A stretch of 54,570 bases of DNA from Actinomadura sp. DC4 (GCF_030406325.1 NZ_JAUEQY010000050.1:1-54570), one strand, 5' to 3'. Counted from the stretch's first letter, positions 9,370-17,905 are shown. Made by a program: numbers and translations. Notes: generated by a model not told the origin, from the sequence alone.

Positions 9370-9816
9370 ATGAGTGAATTCGGGGACTTGACCAACCTGG
9401 ACATCGAGAAGCTCATCCGGATCTCGGAAGAGCAATCGGCGCGGGTCAAGGAAATGCAGGAGCGTGCCGCCGAACTCGAGGGCCACGCAGAGAGCGCCGA
9501 CCGGCGGATCAAAGTGACCTGCACGACCGCCGGCGGTGTCTCCGACATTCAGATCGACCCGCGTGCCATGCGCATGCCGGCCGCCGATTTCGCCGAGGCG
9601 CTGAAGAACCTCATCAAAGAGGCGACCGACGACCTGCACCGCCAGCTCAGCGAGCTCATGGCCGAGACCTATGGCGAGGCCGCCAACCCGATGGCGCTCG
9701 TGCAGAACCAAGAGGCCGTCCAGGAGCGGATCCAGCAGGCCGCGGTGGCCTACGACCGTACGCTCGACGACGCGATGTCCGAGCTGGAGCGCATCGCCAA
9801 GCAGCTCGGACTCTGA
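9370..9816 (+). CDS. YbaB/EbfC-family protein, second T7SS-linked copy
   Basis: This 148-aa protein has a long N-terminal coiled coil (about 1-45, EEQSARVKEMQERAAELEGH), the YbaB core (VTCTTAGGVSDIQIDP) and a C-terminal helix ending ELERIAKQLGL. AGAGGTGAAGC precedes the ATG. It follows eccD on the same strand and converges on two minus-strand effector-like genes, with only ten bases between the stop codons. It may be a dimeric nucleoid-associated protein or an EspL-like secretion accessory; the sequence does not decide between them. Confidence 0.8.
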   Translation: MSEFGDLTNLDIEKLIRISEEQSARVKEMQERAAELEGHAESADRRIKVTCTTAGGVSDIQIDPRAMRMPAADFAEALKNLIKEATDDLHRQLSELMAETYGEAANPMALVQNQEAVQERIQQAAVAYDRTLDDAMSELERIAKQLGL

Positions 9817-9826
9817 CGTCCCGGTC

Positions 9827-10537
9827 TCAGGCGGGCGCCTGGCCGGGCTGCCCGGGCTGAGCGACCCCGGGCCAGATGGCCGGTGAAGCACCGGTGGTCG
9901 TGAGTCCCGTCTTCGCCGACCAGAACTCCACGGCGCCGGCGAGGGCCAGGATGCCCTGGCCCTTGAGCGAGCTCAGGAGCTTGCCGGCCTTGCTGATGAG
10001 CAGGGCGAGCCGGGAGAGGATGGTCCGGAACACCCCGGTGGAGGTCTCGGCCGCCGCCGTCGCCGCTCCTTCGGCGGCGACGTTGGCACCGGGAATCCAG
10101 GAGCAGGCGATGACCCCGGAGGCGCAGGCCGCCAGGATGCCGCCGATGGTCAGCGACAGCAGGCCCGCGCCCATGTAGACCTTCGCGAGGGTGCTCAGCG
10201 CGTCGTTGATCCCGTCGTGCGTCTGCGCGGTCTGGTCGAGCGCCGACTTGTACGGCTCGACGTTGGCCTGCACGAACATGTTCTTGTCGTTGCCCTCCCA
10301 GTTGTCGGCGCTCGCACGCTTGTCGACGGCCTGGGTGATCTCGGACTTGGTCGTGTTCGCCTTGCCGGCCAGGTCGGTGTGCGCAGCGCCGGCACGCCAG
10401 ATCTCCGCCGGGTCGGAGATGACCGCGCCCTGCATGAGGGCGAGCGGGATCGCCGAGGGCACGGCGAAGCAGGCGTAAGTGGTGAGCCCCGCCCCGGTCA
10501 CACTCGGCGCGGAGTCGATGAAGTCGCTGATAGCCAT
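9827..10537 (-). CDS. Putative T7SS effector/substrate with WxG-like turn
   Basis: This 236-aa protein has no signal peptide. An alanine-rich helical N-terminus (MAISDFIDSAPSVTG) leads to a helix-turn-helix region with NWEGNDKN (about residues 77-84), which resembles the W-x-G turn. A hydrophobic Gly/Ala region (about 118-175) and a Pro/Gln-rich tail follow. It is the second gene of a two-gene minus-strand unit with the 471-aa protein upstream, separated by 18 bases. Position inside the T7SS locus and the WxG-type turn suggest a secreted partner protein. I do not recognise a named family. Confidence 0.6.
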   Translation of the reverse strand: MAISDFIDSAPSVTGAGLTTYACFAVPSAIPLALMQGAVISDPAEIWRAGAAHTDLAGKANTTKSEITQAVDKRASADNWEGNDKNMFVQANVEPYKSALDQTAQTHDGINDALSTLAKVYMGAGLLSLTIGGILAACASGVIACSWIPGANVAAEGAATAAAETSTGVFRTILSRLALLISKAGKLLSSLKGQGILALAGAVEFWSAKTGLTTTGASPAIWPGVAQPGQPGQAPA

Positions 10538-10555
10538 GGTTTCCCTCTTCGCGCT

Positions 10556-11971
10556 CTACTTCGGAATGCCGTTGACCTGAGTGGTGGAGTCGTCCTCGGC
10601 GCCCTGCCAGTTCGTGGCCGTCGCGTTGAGGTTGGGGACCCACTTCGACAATGCCGTGTGGCCGTCCTGGAACTGCTGCGCGCCCGCGTTGCGTACCGAC
10701 GTGTGCGCGGAGGCCAGCCCGGACGTGGCTCCCATGATCCCGAAACCGGGGTACCCGATGTTGATGTCCGCGGCGGCCTTGTGCGCCTGGTCCATCGTCT
10801 GGACCGGACCCGAGTCGATGTCCTTGCCCAGGTTGGTGATGGACTCCTGCCGGATGCTGGCGTAGCCGGTCGCCGGGACCGCCGGCTGCTGCTGGGCCGG
10901 CACGTTCGGCTTGCCGCCGGTCGACGGCAGGCCGCCGCCACCGCCGGAGGGAGCGCCACCGCCGCCCGAGGGCATGCCGCCGCCCCCTGAGGGAAGACCG
11001 CCGCCGCCACCGGCCGGGGAGCCGTCGCCGGCCGCCGGCACCTTGGGCGTCTCCGGCATCTGCGGCACCTGAGGGACGTCCGGGTTGTTCGGGTCGCTCG
11101 GGTTGTTCGGGTCACCGGCGGTTCCGGCGGGCTGCTTCAGCCCCGGCCAGTCGCCCTGCTGGTCCGCCGGGTGGTCGTGGGCATCGATCTTGAGATGCCC
11201 GTCCTTGTCCTGGGTGATGTTGAGATCGAGGTGCTTGTCGGGCTGCACGTGGATCTTGATCTCGTGCGGGTTCGTCTCGCTCTTCGGCACCGTGACGTCG
11301 AGGCTGCCGTCGTCGTTCGGCTTGACGTGCAGCGTGATGGCGTGCGGGTTGTCCGGCCCCTTGGGGATCGTCAGGTCATAGCTGCCGTCGGCGTTCTGGT
11401 GCTGGACGGGGGCCGGAGTGTTCGTGCCCGGCCCGTACAGCGCGAGGTCCAGCTTGGCGGCGTGGTCGCCGATGCCCTGAAGATGCTCGATCGGCGTGTC
11501 CGGCGGCGGCGTGACGGTCTGGCCGGTGTCGCCGCTCGTGGTCGTACCGCTGGTGTCGACCGGCTGCGTGCCGGTCTGCGTCGTTCCCGGCTGCGTGCCC
11601 GGCTGCGTCGTACCGGTCTGGGTGCCCGCCGGGACGGTCGTGGCGGTGCCTGCGTACGGGTCGCCCGCGGTGGAGGTCGTGAGCTGCGTCGGATCCTGCG
11701 GCCCGTGGGTGACGTGCGTCGACCCGTCCGGGGCGATGTCGAGGCTCAGCCCGTTGTCGCCCGCGGCGACCTGGTGGCCGTCGACGGAGATGAGCGCGTC
11801 GGGCGTGGAGTCGATGCCGAGCTGGTCGGACGTCGCGTCCTTGCCTGCCGGAATGTCGTACGAGACGGTGTCCGGCGTGGTCGTGGTGCTCGCGGTCGTC
11901 GTCGGCGGCGTCGTCGCCGTGCTCGAGCCCGAATTGAGCAGGGTCGCGATGCGATTCTGCTGCTCGCTCAT
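10556..11971 (-). CDS. Thr/Pro/Gly-rich putative T7SS substrate with C-terminal WxG-like motif
   Basis: The 471-aa protein has a Ser/Thr-rich N-terminus with repeated GTQPGTTQ units (about 115-140). A beta-rich segment follows in which a ~26-residue unit with NPHxIxxHVxP occurs twice (about 200-250). Next come an acidic Asn/Pro linker, a GGGG(L/M/A)PS repeat tract (about 318-350) and a helical C-terminal domain ending with NWQGAEDDSTTQVNG. The WxG-like turn is thus at the C-terminus, opposite to most PPE-like proteins. The ATG has GGGGGATGG upstream. It is divergent from eccB and probably transcribed together with the 236-aa gene. Its secretion is inferred. Confidence 0.65.
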   Translation of the reverse strand: MSEQQNRIATLLNSGSSTATTPPTTTASTTTTPDTVSYDIPAGKDATSDQLGIDSTPDALISVDGHQVAAGDNGLSLDIAPDGSTHVTHGPQDPTQLTTSTAGDPYAGTATTVPAGTQTGTTQPGTQPGTTQTGTQPVDTSGTTTSGDTGQTVTPPPDTPIEHLQGIGDHAAKLDLALYGPGTNTPAPVQHQNADGSYDLTIPKGPDNPHAITLHVKPNDDGSLDVTVPKSETNPHEIKIHVQPDKHLDLNITQDKDGHLKIDAHDHPADQQGDWPGLKQPAGTAGDPNNPSDPNNPDVPQVPQMPETPKVPAAGDGSPAGGGGGLPSGGGGMPSGGGGAPSGGGGGLPSTGGKPNVPAQQQPAVPATGYASIRQESITNLGKDIDSGPVQTMDQAHKAAADINIGYPGFGIMGATSGLASAHTSVRNAGAQQFQDGHTALSKWVPNLNATATNWQGAEDDSTTQVNGIPK

Positions 11972-12077
11972 CCATCCCCCATGAACCGGCTGGCGCGTTC
12001 CATTACTCCCGCGATGCCCATTAGATTACGGTGCGGGCCGGGGGGTTCCGCAATGTTCCAAATATCGGGAGGTGTCG

Positions 12078-13520
12078 GTGCAGACCCGTCGTGACCTGTA
12101 TCAGGCACATCGCCTGATGATGCAGCGAATCGGGATGGCTCTTCTCGCCGGAGAGCCCGACATGCCTGAGCCGCCGACACGCCGGCTCACCGTCTCGATC
12201 TTCGCCGGAATGATGATCGGCGTGCTCGTGGTCGCCGGTTTCGGCGTCTGGGGTCTGCTCTCACCGGGCGGCGCGACCGGGCTGGACGCGGCCGGCACTC
12301 TCATCATCGAGAAGGAGACCGGCACCAAGTACGTCTACAGCCAGCAGGACAAGAAGCTGTACCCGGTGGCCAACTACGCGTCCGCGCGGCTGATCCTCAA
12401 CACCGCCCAGGTGAACCGCAAGCTGGTCTCGCAGTCCTCGCTCAACAAGTTCACCCGCGGCGCGCCGGTGGGCATTCTCGGCGCGCCCGACTCGCTCCCC
12501 GACTCCAGCCACCAGGTGACGGGCCCCTGGTCGGTCTGCGTGCACAGCGCCGACAACGGAACCGGCGGCACGCGCTCGTACGCCTCTCTCGTCGTCGGCA
12601 GCCAGGTCGGCGGACACGCGCTCGGCGACGGGCAGGCCGTGGTCGTCCACGGCGCCGGCGGGTCGTGGGTCGTGTGGCGGAACCAGCGGATGAAGCTGCC
12701 CGACACAGAGGTACGTCCGCTGAGCGGCACCGACCATCCGACCGAGGTCTCGGCGACCTGGCTCAACGCGGTGCCGCCGGGACCCGACTTCAGCCCGCCG
12801 CCGGTCCCGAACCGGGGCGATGAGGTCACCGGCCCGGACGGTGGCAAGGCCGCCATCGGCACCTTCTACATCGTGCGCACCGTCGGTGGCACCGACCGCT
12901 GGTACGTCCTGCTGAGTGACGGCCTCGCCCCGATCAAGCAGACCGAGGGCGTGCTCCTGCAGAACGATCCGGACAGCCAAAAAGCGTACAAGGGACAACA
13001 GGTTCGGCCGATCCCTCTGAACGCCGCGGCCGCGAACGCCGCGCAGCGGTCCACCTCGAAGGTCTCCAAGGACGGCCTGCCCGACCAGATGCCCAAGATC
13101 GGCTCCTACGACGCCGCGACGCCGCTGTGCGTCGTCTATGCCGACGCCGGGAGCGGGTCAGGGGCCGCGCGGGTGGCCGTGGGCGGCACCGTGCCGACGC
13201 CGGCCGTGGGCGCCTCGTCGAGCGGGTCGGGCGCGGCCGGGGGCGTGGTGGACCAGGTGGTGCTGCCCTCGGGCGACGGCGCGCTCCTCGGCCTGCTGCC
13301 CGCGCCGAACCAGGCGAAGTCCATCAGCTCGTACTCGATCCTGACCGACCAGGGACTGCGCTTCGCCGTTCCGTCCGCAGATATCGCGGGCAAACTCGGC
13401 TTCGACGTGAAGAAGGTCGCCCCGGTTCCAGGAAATCTGCTCCATCTCATCCCGGAAGGGCCGGCGCTGGACCCTCAGCAGGCCCTGAAACCATTGTCTT
13501 ATACCAGGTCAGGAGGGTAA
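12078..13520 (+). CDS. eccB: T7SS core protein EccB
   Basis: The 480-aa product begins QTRRDLYQAHRLMMQRI, the hallmark N-terminus of EccB, followed by one transmembrane helix (about 38-60) and a large extracytoplasmic repeat domain. Two conserved cysteines (WSVCVHS and TPLCVVYAD) can form the EccB disulfide. GTG 12078 is chosen because GGGAGG (12067-12072) sits five bases upstream; GTG 12072 overlaps that site. EccB forms the periplasmic part of the membrane complex with EccC and EccD. The WXG100 module begins about 220 bases downstream under its own promoter region. Confidence 0.93.
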   Translation: MQTRRDLYQAHRLMMQRIGMALLAGEPDMPEPPTRRLTVSIFAGMMIGVLVVAGFGVWGLLSPGGATGLDAAGTLIIEKETGTKYVYSQQDKKLYPVANYASARLILNTAQVNRKLVSQSSLNKFTRGAPVGILGAPDSLPDSSHQVTGPWSVCVHSADNGTGGTRSYASLVVGSQVGGHALGDGQAVVVHGAGGSWVVWRNQRMKLPDTEVRPLSGTDHPTEVSATWLNAVPPGPDFSPPPVPNRGDEVTGPDGGKAAIGTFYIVRTVGGTDRWYVLLSDGLAPIKQTEGVLLQNDPDSQKAYKGQQVRPIPLNAAAANAAQRSTSKVSKDGLPDQMPKIGSYDAATPLCVVYADAGSGSGAARVAVGGTVPTPAVGASSSGSGAAGGVVDQVVLPSGDGALLGLLPAPNQAKSISSYSILTDQGLRFAVPSADIAGKLGFDVKKVAPVPGNLLHLIPEGPALDPQQALKPLSYTRSGG

Positions 13521-13739
13521 TAGGGGTTGTTGGCCAGGCCCGCCGTGGAAGGTCACGCGAACATAACAATTCATTACTTCTCGCTATGTAGCTTGACTTT
13601 TGCATATCCACTGGACAAGGCCGTAATAAGTCTCGTATCGTAATCCCAGTTTTAGGCGGTCACGGAGGGCCCGGCGCTGTCTCTCGGGAGGCGACGGAGC
13701 ATCGGGCCGCAAGCCGCCCGATCATCATGGAGGTGAACC
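13521..13739 (+). promoter_or_regulatory. AT-richer leader/promoter region before the WXG100 operon
   Basis: This 219-base gap is much richer in A/T than its surroundings (for example 13561-13600). TGGACA at 13610 with TATCGT 18 bases further is a possible promoter. Near the 3' end ATCGGGC (13701-13707) and GCCCGAT (13716-13722) can form a seven-pair hairpin with an eight-base loop, seven bases before the GGAGGTG ribosome binding site of the next gene. The hairpin could stabilise the mRNA or adjust initiation for an abundant secreted protein. There is no U-tract, so it is not a clear terminator. Confidence 0.4.
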
Positions 13740-14060
13740 GTGGCTGATGAGTCTGCCATTGACTTGGCGAACGCCAAGCAGGCCGCACAGAAGATCGACC
13801 ACTCCGCGAGCGTGATTCAGGGCCTGCAGGTGCAGGTGCAGCAGCACAAGGACCACCTGCGGTCCGGCTGGGACAGCACCGCGGCGCTCGCGTTCGATGA
13901 CGTGTTCAACCACTTCAACGACGACTTCGCGCGAATCCTCAAGGCGCTCAACCAGATGCACGAGAAGCTGGTCCACTCGAACATCAAGTACGAGTCGAGC
14001 GTGCAGGAGCAGCACGACGCGGTGAACAAGGTCAACGACCTGCTCAACGGCCGGACCTGA
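13740..14060 (+). CDS. WXG100-family protein (EsxA-like partner)
   Basis: The 106-aa protein has two long amphipathic helices joined by SGWDSTAA at about residue 42-49, in the place of the WxG turn; the Gly is replaced by Ser. It lacks a clear YxxxD/E tail, as is usual for the EsxA-type partner of a heterodimer. It starts at GTG 13740 behind GGAGGTG. The next gene, 44 bases downstream, encodes a second WXG100 protein that does carry the signal, so the two are probably an EsxA/EsxB-type secreted pair. Confidence 0.85.
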   Translation: MADESAIDLANAKQAAQKIDHSASVIQGLQVQVQQHKDHLRSGWDSTAALAFDDVFNHFNDDFARILKALNQMHEKLVHSNIKYESSVQEQHDAVNKVNDLLNGRT

Positions 14061-14104
14061 TCGCGTCTTCTCGCAAGCCATAGCTGACTTCGGAGGGTTG
14101 AAGG

Positions 14105-14416
14105 ATGGCAGGACAGCTCGACTACACACGCGCTAACTTCACGACATTGCAGCAGGCCGAGGCCGACTTCTCGCTGGCGTTCCGCGCCCTGCGGGATGAG
14201 CTGGAGGACCTCGACGGCGAGCTGAAGAAGCTGCTCGCCCCGTGGGTCGGCCAGGCCGGCAGCACGTACGAGACCGCCAAGGCCCAGTGGAACTCCGCCG
14301 CGGCCGACATGGGCGCGGTGCTCCAGCGGCTGGGCCTCACCATCGGTGACGTCCACCAGAACTACTCGGCCGCTGAGAAGGCCAACAACGACCTGTGGAG
14401 CGGTGGCGTCCTCTAA
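14105..14416 (+). CDS. WXG100-family protein (EsxB-like partner with secretion signal)
   Basis: The 103-aa protein has the canonical turn PWVGQAGSTYE (about 46-56) between two helices, and a C-terminal YSAAE that fits the YxxxD/E export signal recognised by the last EccC ATPase module. GGAGGGTTGAAGG precedes the ATG. It follows the EsxA-like gene and precedes a short hairpin and the second mycosin. It probably heterodimerises with the upstream product and brings the pair to EccC. Confidence 0.9.
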   Translation: MAGQLDYTRANFTTLQQAEADFSLAFRALRDELEDLDGELKKLLAPWVGQAGSTYETAKAQWNSAAADMGAVLQRLGLTIGDVHQNYSAAEKANNDLWSGGVL

Positions 14417-14429
14417 GAAGAGGTCTCCA

Positions 14430-14457
14430 GGCCTCGGCTGCTCCAACGGCCGGGGCC
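14430..14457 (+). terminator. Hairpin after the esxA/esxB-like pair
   Basis: GGCCTCGGC (14430-14438) pairs with GCCGGGGCC (14449-14457) with one G-U pair and a ten-base loop, 14 bases after the stop. There is no T-run, so it may be an inefficient terminator or an RNA-stabilising element that makes the small WXG100 mRNA more abundant than the downstream mycosin mRNA. Confidence 0.4.
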
Positions 14458-14599
14458 GAACCCCGTCAGAGTCCGGTGCGCGCCGGCCATCGAGGCGAAA
14501 GTCCCAGCTCGATCGGTGCGCACCGAATCACCGCGTGAATTCCCTGGGCTCATTGTCGTGCGAGGGTGACAGACGTTTCGACGATCTAAGGTACCGGCG

Positions 14600-15892
14600 T
14601 TGCGTTCGATGAGGTGTATGGCCGCCGCTGCGGCGGCGCTCGGCCTGACGATGCTTTCGGTCACGCCGGCCGGTGCCCTGCCCCGTCCGCGGGCGGACGA
14701 ATGGTGGTTCGCCCCGTGGGCCGTGAAGGACATCTGGAAGACCACCCGCGGTGCCGGAGTGACCGTGGCCGTCATGGACTCCGGCGTCAACGCCCGCCTT
14801 CCCGAACTCTCCGGAGCGGTCCTGCGAGGCGGGGACGTGACGGGCGAGGACACGGACGGCCGTACGGACTTCGACAAGAAGAATGACGGGCACGGCACGG
14901 CCATGTCCGTCGTGATCGCCGGCCGGGGCGGCGGGACCACCGGCTTCGCCGGGATCGCGCCGGAGGCGAAGATCCTGCCGATCCGGACCACGCACACCGG
15001 GGGAGTCATCAACTCCCCGCAGGTGATCGCCGACGGCATCCGCTACGCCGCCGACCACGGCGCCAAGGTGGTCAACATCTCGCTCTCGGTCGACGCGAGC
15101 CGGGAGACCGACCAGTGCCCGGCACAGGTGGAGACCGCCATCGCGCAGGCGATCCAGCACGACGTGGTCATCGTGGCGGCGGCCGGCGACGAGGGGGACA
15201 AGGCCAACCTCCCGCAGTACCCGGCGTCGTGCGCGGGTGTGCTCGCGGTCGGCGCGATCGACAAGTACGCCCAGCCCTGGAAGGGCAGCGAGCGTCAGGA
15301 CTACGTGACGATCGCGGCCCCCGGCGTCGACGTCGGCTGGGTCGGCCAGAGCGGGAAGTACTACCCGAAGACCTGGGGGAACAGCGCGTCGGCGGCACTG
15401 ATCTCCGGTGGCGTCGCGCTGATCCGCGCGGCCAACCCGCAGATGCCGGCCCGTGAGGTCGTCCAGCGGCTCACCGCGACCGCCAAGGACGTCGGCGAGC
15501 CCGGCCGGGACAGCGTGACCGGCTACGGGGTGGCCCGGATCTACCACGCGATGATGAAGAACACCTATCCGGTGGCGGCGAACGCGCCTAACCCGGTGTT
15601 CGAACGCTTCGACCGCCTGCACGGCGGGCGGTCGGCGCCGCCCGTGACGGCGCCGCCGGCCGGGAAGAAGAAGTCGGCGGACTGGGCGACGCCCGTCATC
15701 GGCGTCATCCTGATCGTCGCCGTGTTCGCGGTCGCCGTGTTCGCCGGGCTCCGCAGGCGGCGCACGTTGAACGAGGCGTCCAGGTCGCCGGGCCCCGAAC
15801 CGAACCGTCGCTTCGATCCGGCCGGTTCGCCGAAGCCGGGAGGCAGGCCGGATTTCCTGCCTCCGGAAGACATGGACGAACGCAGCCGATGA
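14600..15892 (+). CDS. mycP: Mycosin-like S8 protease, copy 2, with altered oxyanion residue
   Basis: The 430-aa protein has a signal peptide (about 1-27), Asp60 in AVMDSGVN, His98 in NDGHGTAMS and Ser262 in GNSASAAL, so the triad is present. The residue expected to be the oxyanion-hole Asn is Asp197 (AAAGDEGD; codon GAC at 15188-15190), and the usual GTS is GNS. A transmembrane helix (about 354-376) is followed by a basic stretch and a long ~50-residue Pro-rich cytoplasmic tail, longer than in copy 1. TTG 14600 has AAGG about eight bases upstream; ATG 14609 is the alternative. Reduced or specialised catalysis is an inference from this substitution. Confidence 0.88.
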   Translation: MRSMRCMAAAAAALGLTMLSVTPAGALPRPRADEWWFAPWAVKDIWKTTRGAGVTVAVMDSGVNARLPELSGAVLRGGDVTGEDTDGRTDFDKKNDGHGTAMSVVIAGRGGGTTGFAGIAPEAKILPIRTTHTGGVINSPQVIADGIRYAADHGAKVVNISLSVDASRETDQCPAQVETAIAQAIQHDVVIVAAAGDEGDKANLPQYPASCAGVLAVGAIDKYAQPWKGSERQDYVTIAAPGVDVGWVGQSGKYYPKTWGNSASAALISGGVALIRAANPQMPAREVVQRLTATAKDVGEPGRDSVTGYGVARIYHAMMKNTYPVAANAPNPVFERFDRLHGGRSAPPVTAPPAGKKKSADWATPVIGVILIVAVFAVAVFAGLRRRRTLNEASRSPGPEPNRRFDPAGSPKPGGRPDFLPPEDMDERSR

Positions 15893-15966
15893 AGATCCGC
15901 AGATGTTGAACCGTGGTCATCCCTCTCTCGTCCAAGTGGGGGATCGAGTCGTAGAGGTGAGGCGCA

Positions 15967-16374
15967 GTGTCACGTATCGATGATGAAGGCCCGAAGTACC
16001 CGTGGGGCAACGACGAGTGGCCGGGGATGAAGCCCGACACCGGTCAGAGCGGTGCCGACTGGGGAAAGCAGGTCATCTATGACGACACGAAGCTCGAAGG
16101 CGTCCTGAGCAACCTTCGCAGCGCGCACGATGCCCTTGTCAAGGCGGCCGAGCACCTGCCCAAGGACATCAACCCGGCCGAGTTCGGGCCGCCCACCGGT
16201 CAGCGCCTCGCGTCGGACAGCAAGCAGGCCAGCGACCACCTGCAGACCGGCTTCACCGCCTTCCTCAGCGCCTGGGGCGACCTGATCACGAAGGTCGAAG
16301 GCACCAAGGCGAAGCACTACAGCAGCGAGGACGCCAACAAGCAGCGCGTCGCGCAGAACAACGACTGGAAGTGA
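15967..16374 (+). CDS. WXG100-like T7SS protein with YxxxD tail
   Basis: This 135-aa helical protein has a polar, Trp-containing N-terminal extension (KYPWGNDEWPGMKPD), a helix-loop-helix core, and a C-terminal YSSED followed by a charged helix, matching the YxxxD/E signal. GTG 15967 follows GAGGTGAGGCGCA. Its stop is four bases before the ATG of the 508-aa PPE-like gene, so it is likely the small partner of that protein, in the way PE pairs with PPE. I do not assign it to PE or WXG100 with certainty. Confidence 0.75.
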   Translation: MSRIDDEGPKYPWGNDEWPGMKPDTGQSGADWGKQVIYDDTKLEGVLSNLRSAHDALVKAAEHLPKDINPAEFGPPTGQRLASDSKQASDHLQTGFTAFLSAWGDLITKVEGTKAKHYSSEDANKQRVAQNNDWK

Positions 16375-16378
16375 CCCG

Positions 16379-17905
16379 ATGACCGACAAGCCGAATCTCC
16401 CCGGCTACAACGTCAGTGACATCACTCAGGTCGAAACCGGCGGCGGGGAGCACAAGTACGAGTCGTACTGGGCGTATCTCAAGTCGCAGAACGCCCCGGT
16501 CGACGATCCCAACATGCACAACGCCGAGCAGATCACCGCCTGGGCCAAGGCCGCGAACCCGGGGAACGTCTCCAAGCACGGCCAGGCCTTTCTCGACTTC
16601 CATGACGCTCTCACCAAGCTGAACTTCAGCGCGAAGAGCAACCTCGACCTGCCCGGGCTGCTGTTCGAGATCGGGAAGGAACTGCACGAGGGCTGGCATG
16701 GCGGGGCGACGGCCGCGCCGGAGGCACAGCGTCAGCTCACACTGCTGTACCAGTCCGCCAAAGACCTGATGGACACCTCCACGCAAGCCGGATACACCCT
16801 GAAGGGGCACGGCGACAACGCCCTGCCGGCGTTCAAGAAGAACTTCGAGAGCGGCGACAACGGCCTGGACAGCCAGACCGCCGTCTACATGGACACCACG
16901 TGGAAGCAGGAGAACTACGACAAGTACCCCGCGCTGCAGGGCGCGGGTCACACCAAGCAGGACGAGCTCGACCTCGGCCGGGCGTCGATGCAGGCGCAGA
17001 CGGCCTTCCGCGACGACTGGGCGCGCAAGAAGCTCGTGGCGCACAACACGGACGTCGCGACGTCCTACGACAGCCTGCCGTACATGCTGAACCTGTCGTT
17101 CCCGCCCGGGACGAACGTCCCCCCGCCTCCGCCGGTGGACACGGGCCACCACGGGGACCCCTCGAACAACGGCAACGGGAACGGTAACGGCGGGCACAAC
17201 AAGGTGCCCGGTTACAACGGCAGCAGCGGCAGCGGAAGCATTCCGCACGTGCCGAGCGCGTCGAACCTGGCCGCGTCCGGCAACCCGGGCTCCGGGACCA
17301 ACCTTTCCGGGATCGGCAACCCCGGTTCCGGGACCAACCTTTCCGGGGTCGGCAACCCGGGTTCTGGGACCGATCTGTCCGGCGTCGGCAACAGTGGGCT
17401 CGGCAACGGTGGCCTCGGGAACGGTGGCACCAGCCTCAACCCCGGTGGTCTCGGCGGCGGCACGAGCCTCGGCAGTGGCGGCACCCCGCTGCCCGGTACC
17501 GGCACCGGCACCGGCCTTGGCACGAGCCCCGTGGGGCTGGGGTCGGGCAGCGGCTTCCCGAGCAGCTACTCGCCCGTCGGCCTCGGCGGAGGTGGCGGAG
17601 GCGGTGGCGGCCTCGGCGGCGGCGACCCGCTGGGACTCAAGTCGCCCGGTGCGGGCAGCGTCCAGGAGGCGGGCGGCACGATCGGTTCGGCCGGGACGGT
17701 GAACGGCGCCGCGGCGGCCGCCGAAGAGGCCGCGGCGGCGGGCGCCGCCAACGCGGCCCGCGGCTCCGGGATGATGCCGATGATGCCGCCGATGATGGGC
17801 GGTCAGGGGCAGAACGGCGACGGTCGCGAACGAGCGACCTGGCTGACCGAGGACGAGAACATCTGGGCCGCGGACGACGACGTGGCGCCGCCGCTCATCG
17901 GCTGA
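16379..17905 (+). CDS. PPE/EspB-like T7SS effector with MPTR-like glycine repeats
   Basis: The 508-aa protein has a helical N-terminal domain of about 240 residues with a GWHGG turn near residue 107, resembling the WxG of PPE and EspB proteins. A His/Asn/Gly linker follows, then three 12-residue repeats GNPGSGTNLSG(I/V), shorter GNxGLGNGG units and poly-Gly. The C-terminus WLTEDENIWAADDDVAPPLIG is an acidic Trp-rich tail recurring at the ends of actinobacterial PPE-like proteins. No signal peptide is visible, so export through the T7SS is expected. It is the last gene of the operon and is followed by a strong hairpin. Confidence 0.8.
   Translation: MTDKPNLPGYNVSDITQVETGGGEHKYESYWAYLKSQNAPVDDPNMHNAEQITAWAKAANPGNVSKHGQAFLDFHDALTKLNFSAKSNLDLPGLLFEIGKELHEGWHGGATAAPEAQRQLTLLYQSAKDLMDTSTQAGYTLKGHGDNALPAFKKNFESGDNGLDSQTAVYMDTTWKQENYDKYPALQGAGHTKQDELDLGRASMQAQTAFRDDWARKKLVAHNTDVATSYDSLPYMLNLSFPPGTNVPPPPPVDTGHHGDPSNNGNGNGNGGHNKVPGYNGSSGSGSIPHVPSASNLAASGNPGSGTNLSGIGNPGSGTNLSGVGNPGSGTDLSGVGNSGLGNGGLGNGGTSLNPGGLGGGTSLGSGGTPLPGTGTGTGLGTSPVGLGSGSGFPSSYSPVGLGGGGGGGGGLGGGDPLGLKSPGAGSVQEAGGTIGSAGTVNGAAAAAEEAAAAGAANAARGSGMMPMMPPMMGGQGQNGDGRERATWLTEDENIWAADDDVAPPLIG
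17279..17386 (+). repeat. Three 36-bp in-frame tandem repeats
   Basis: Units 17279-17314, 17315-17350 and 17351-17386 are nearly identical and each encode a 12-residue GNPGSGTNLSG(I/V)-type motif. They then decay into 15-base GNSGL/GNGGL units. Copy number could change by slippage without a frameshift. Confidence 0.9.
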
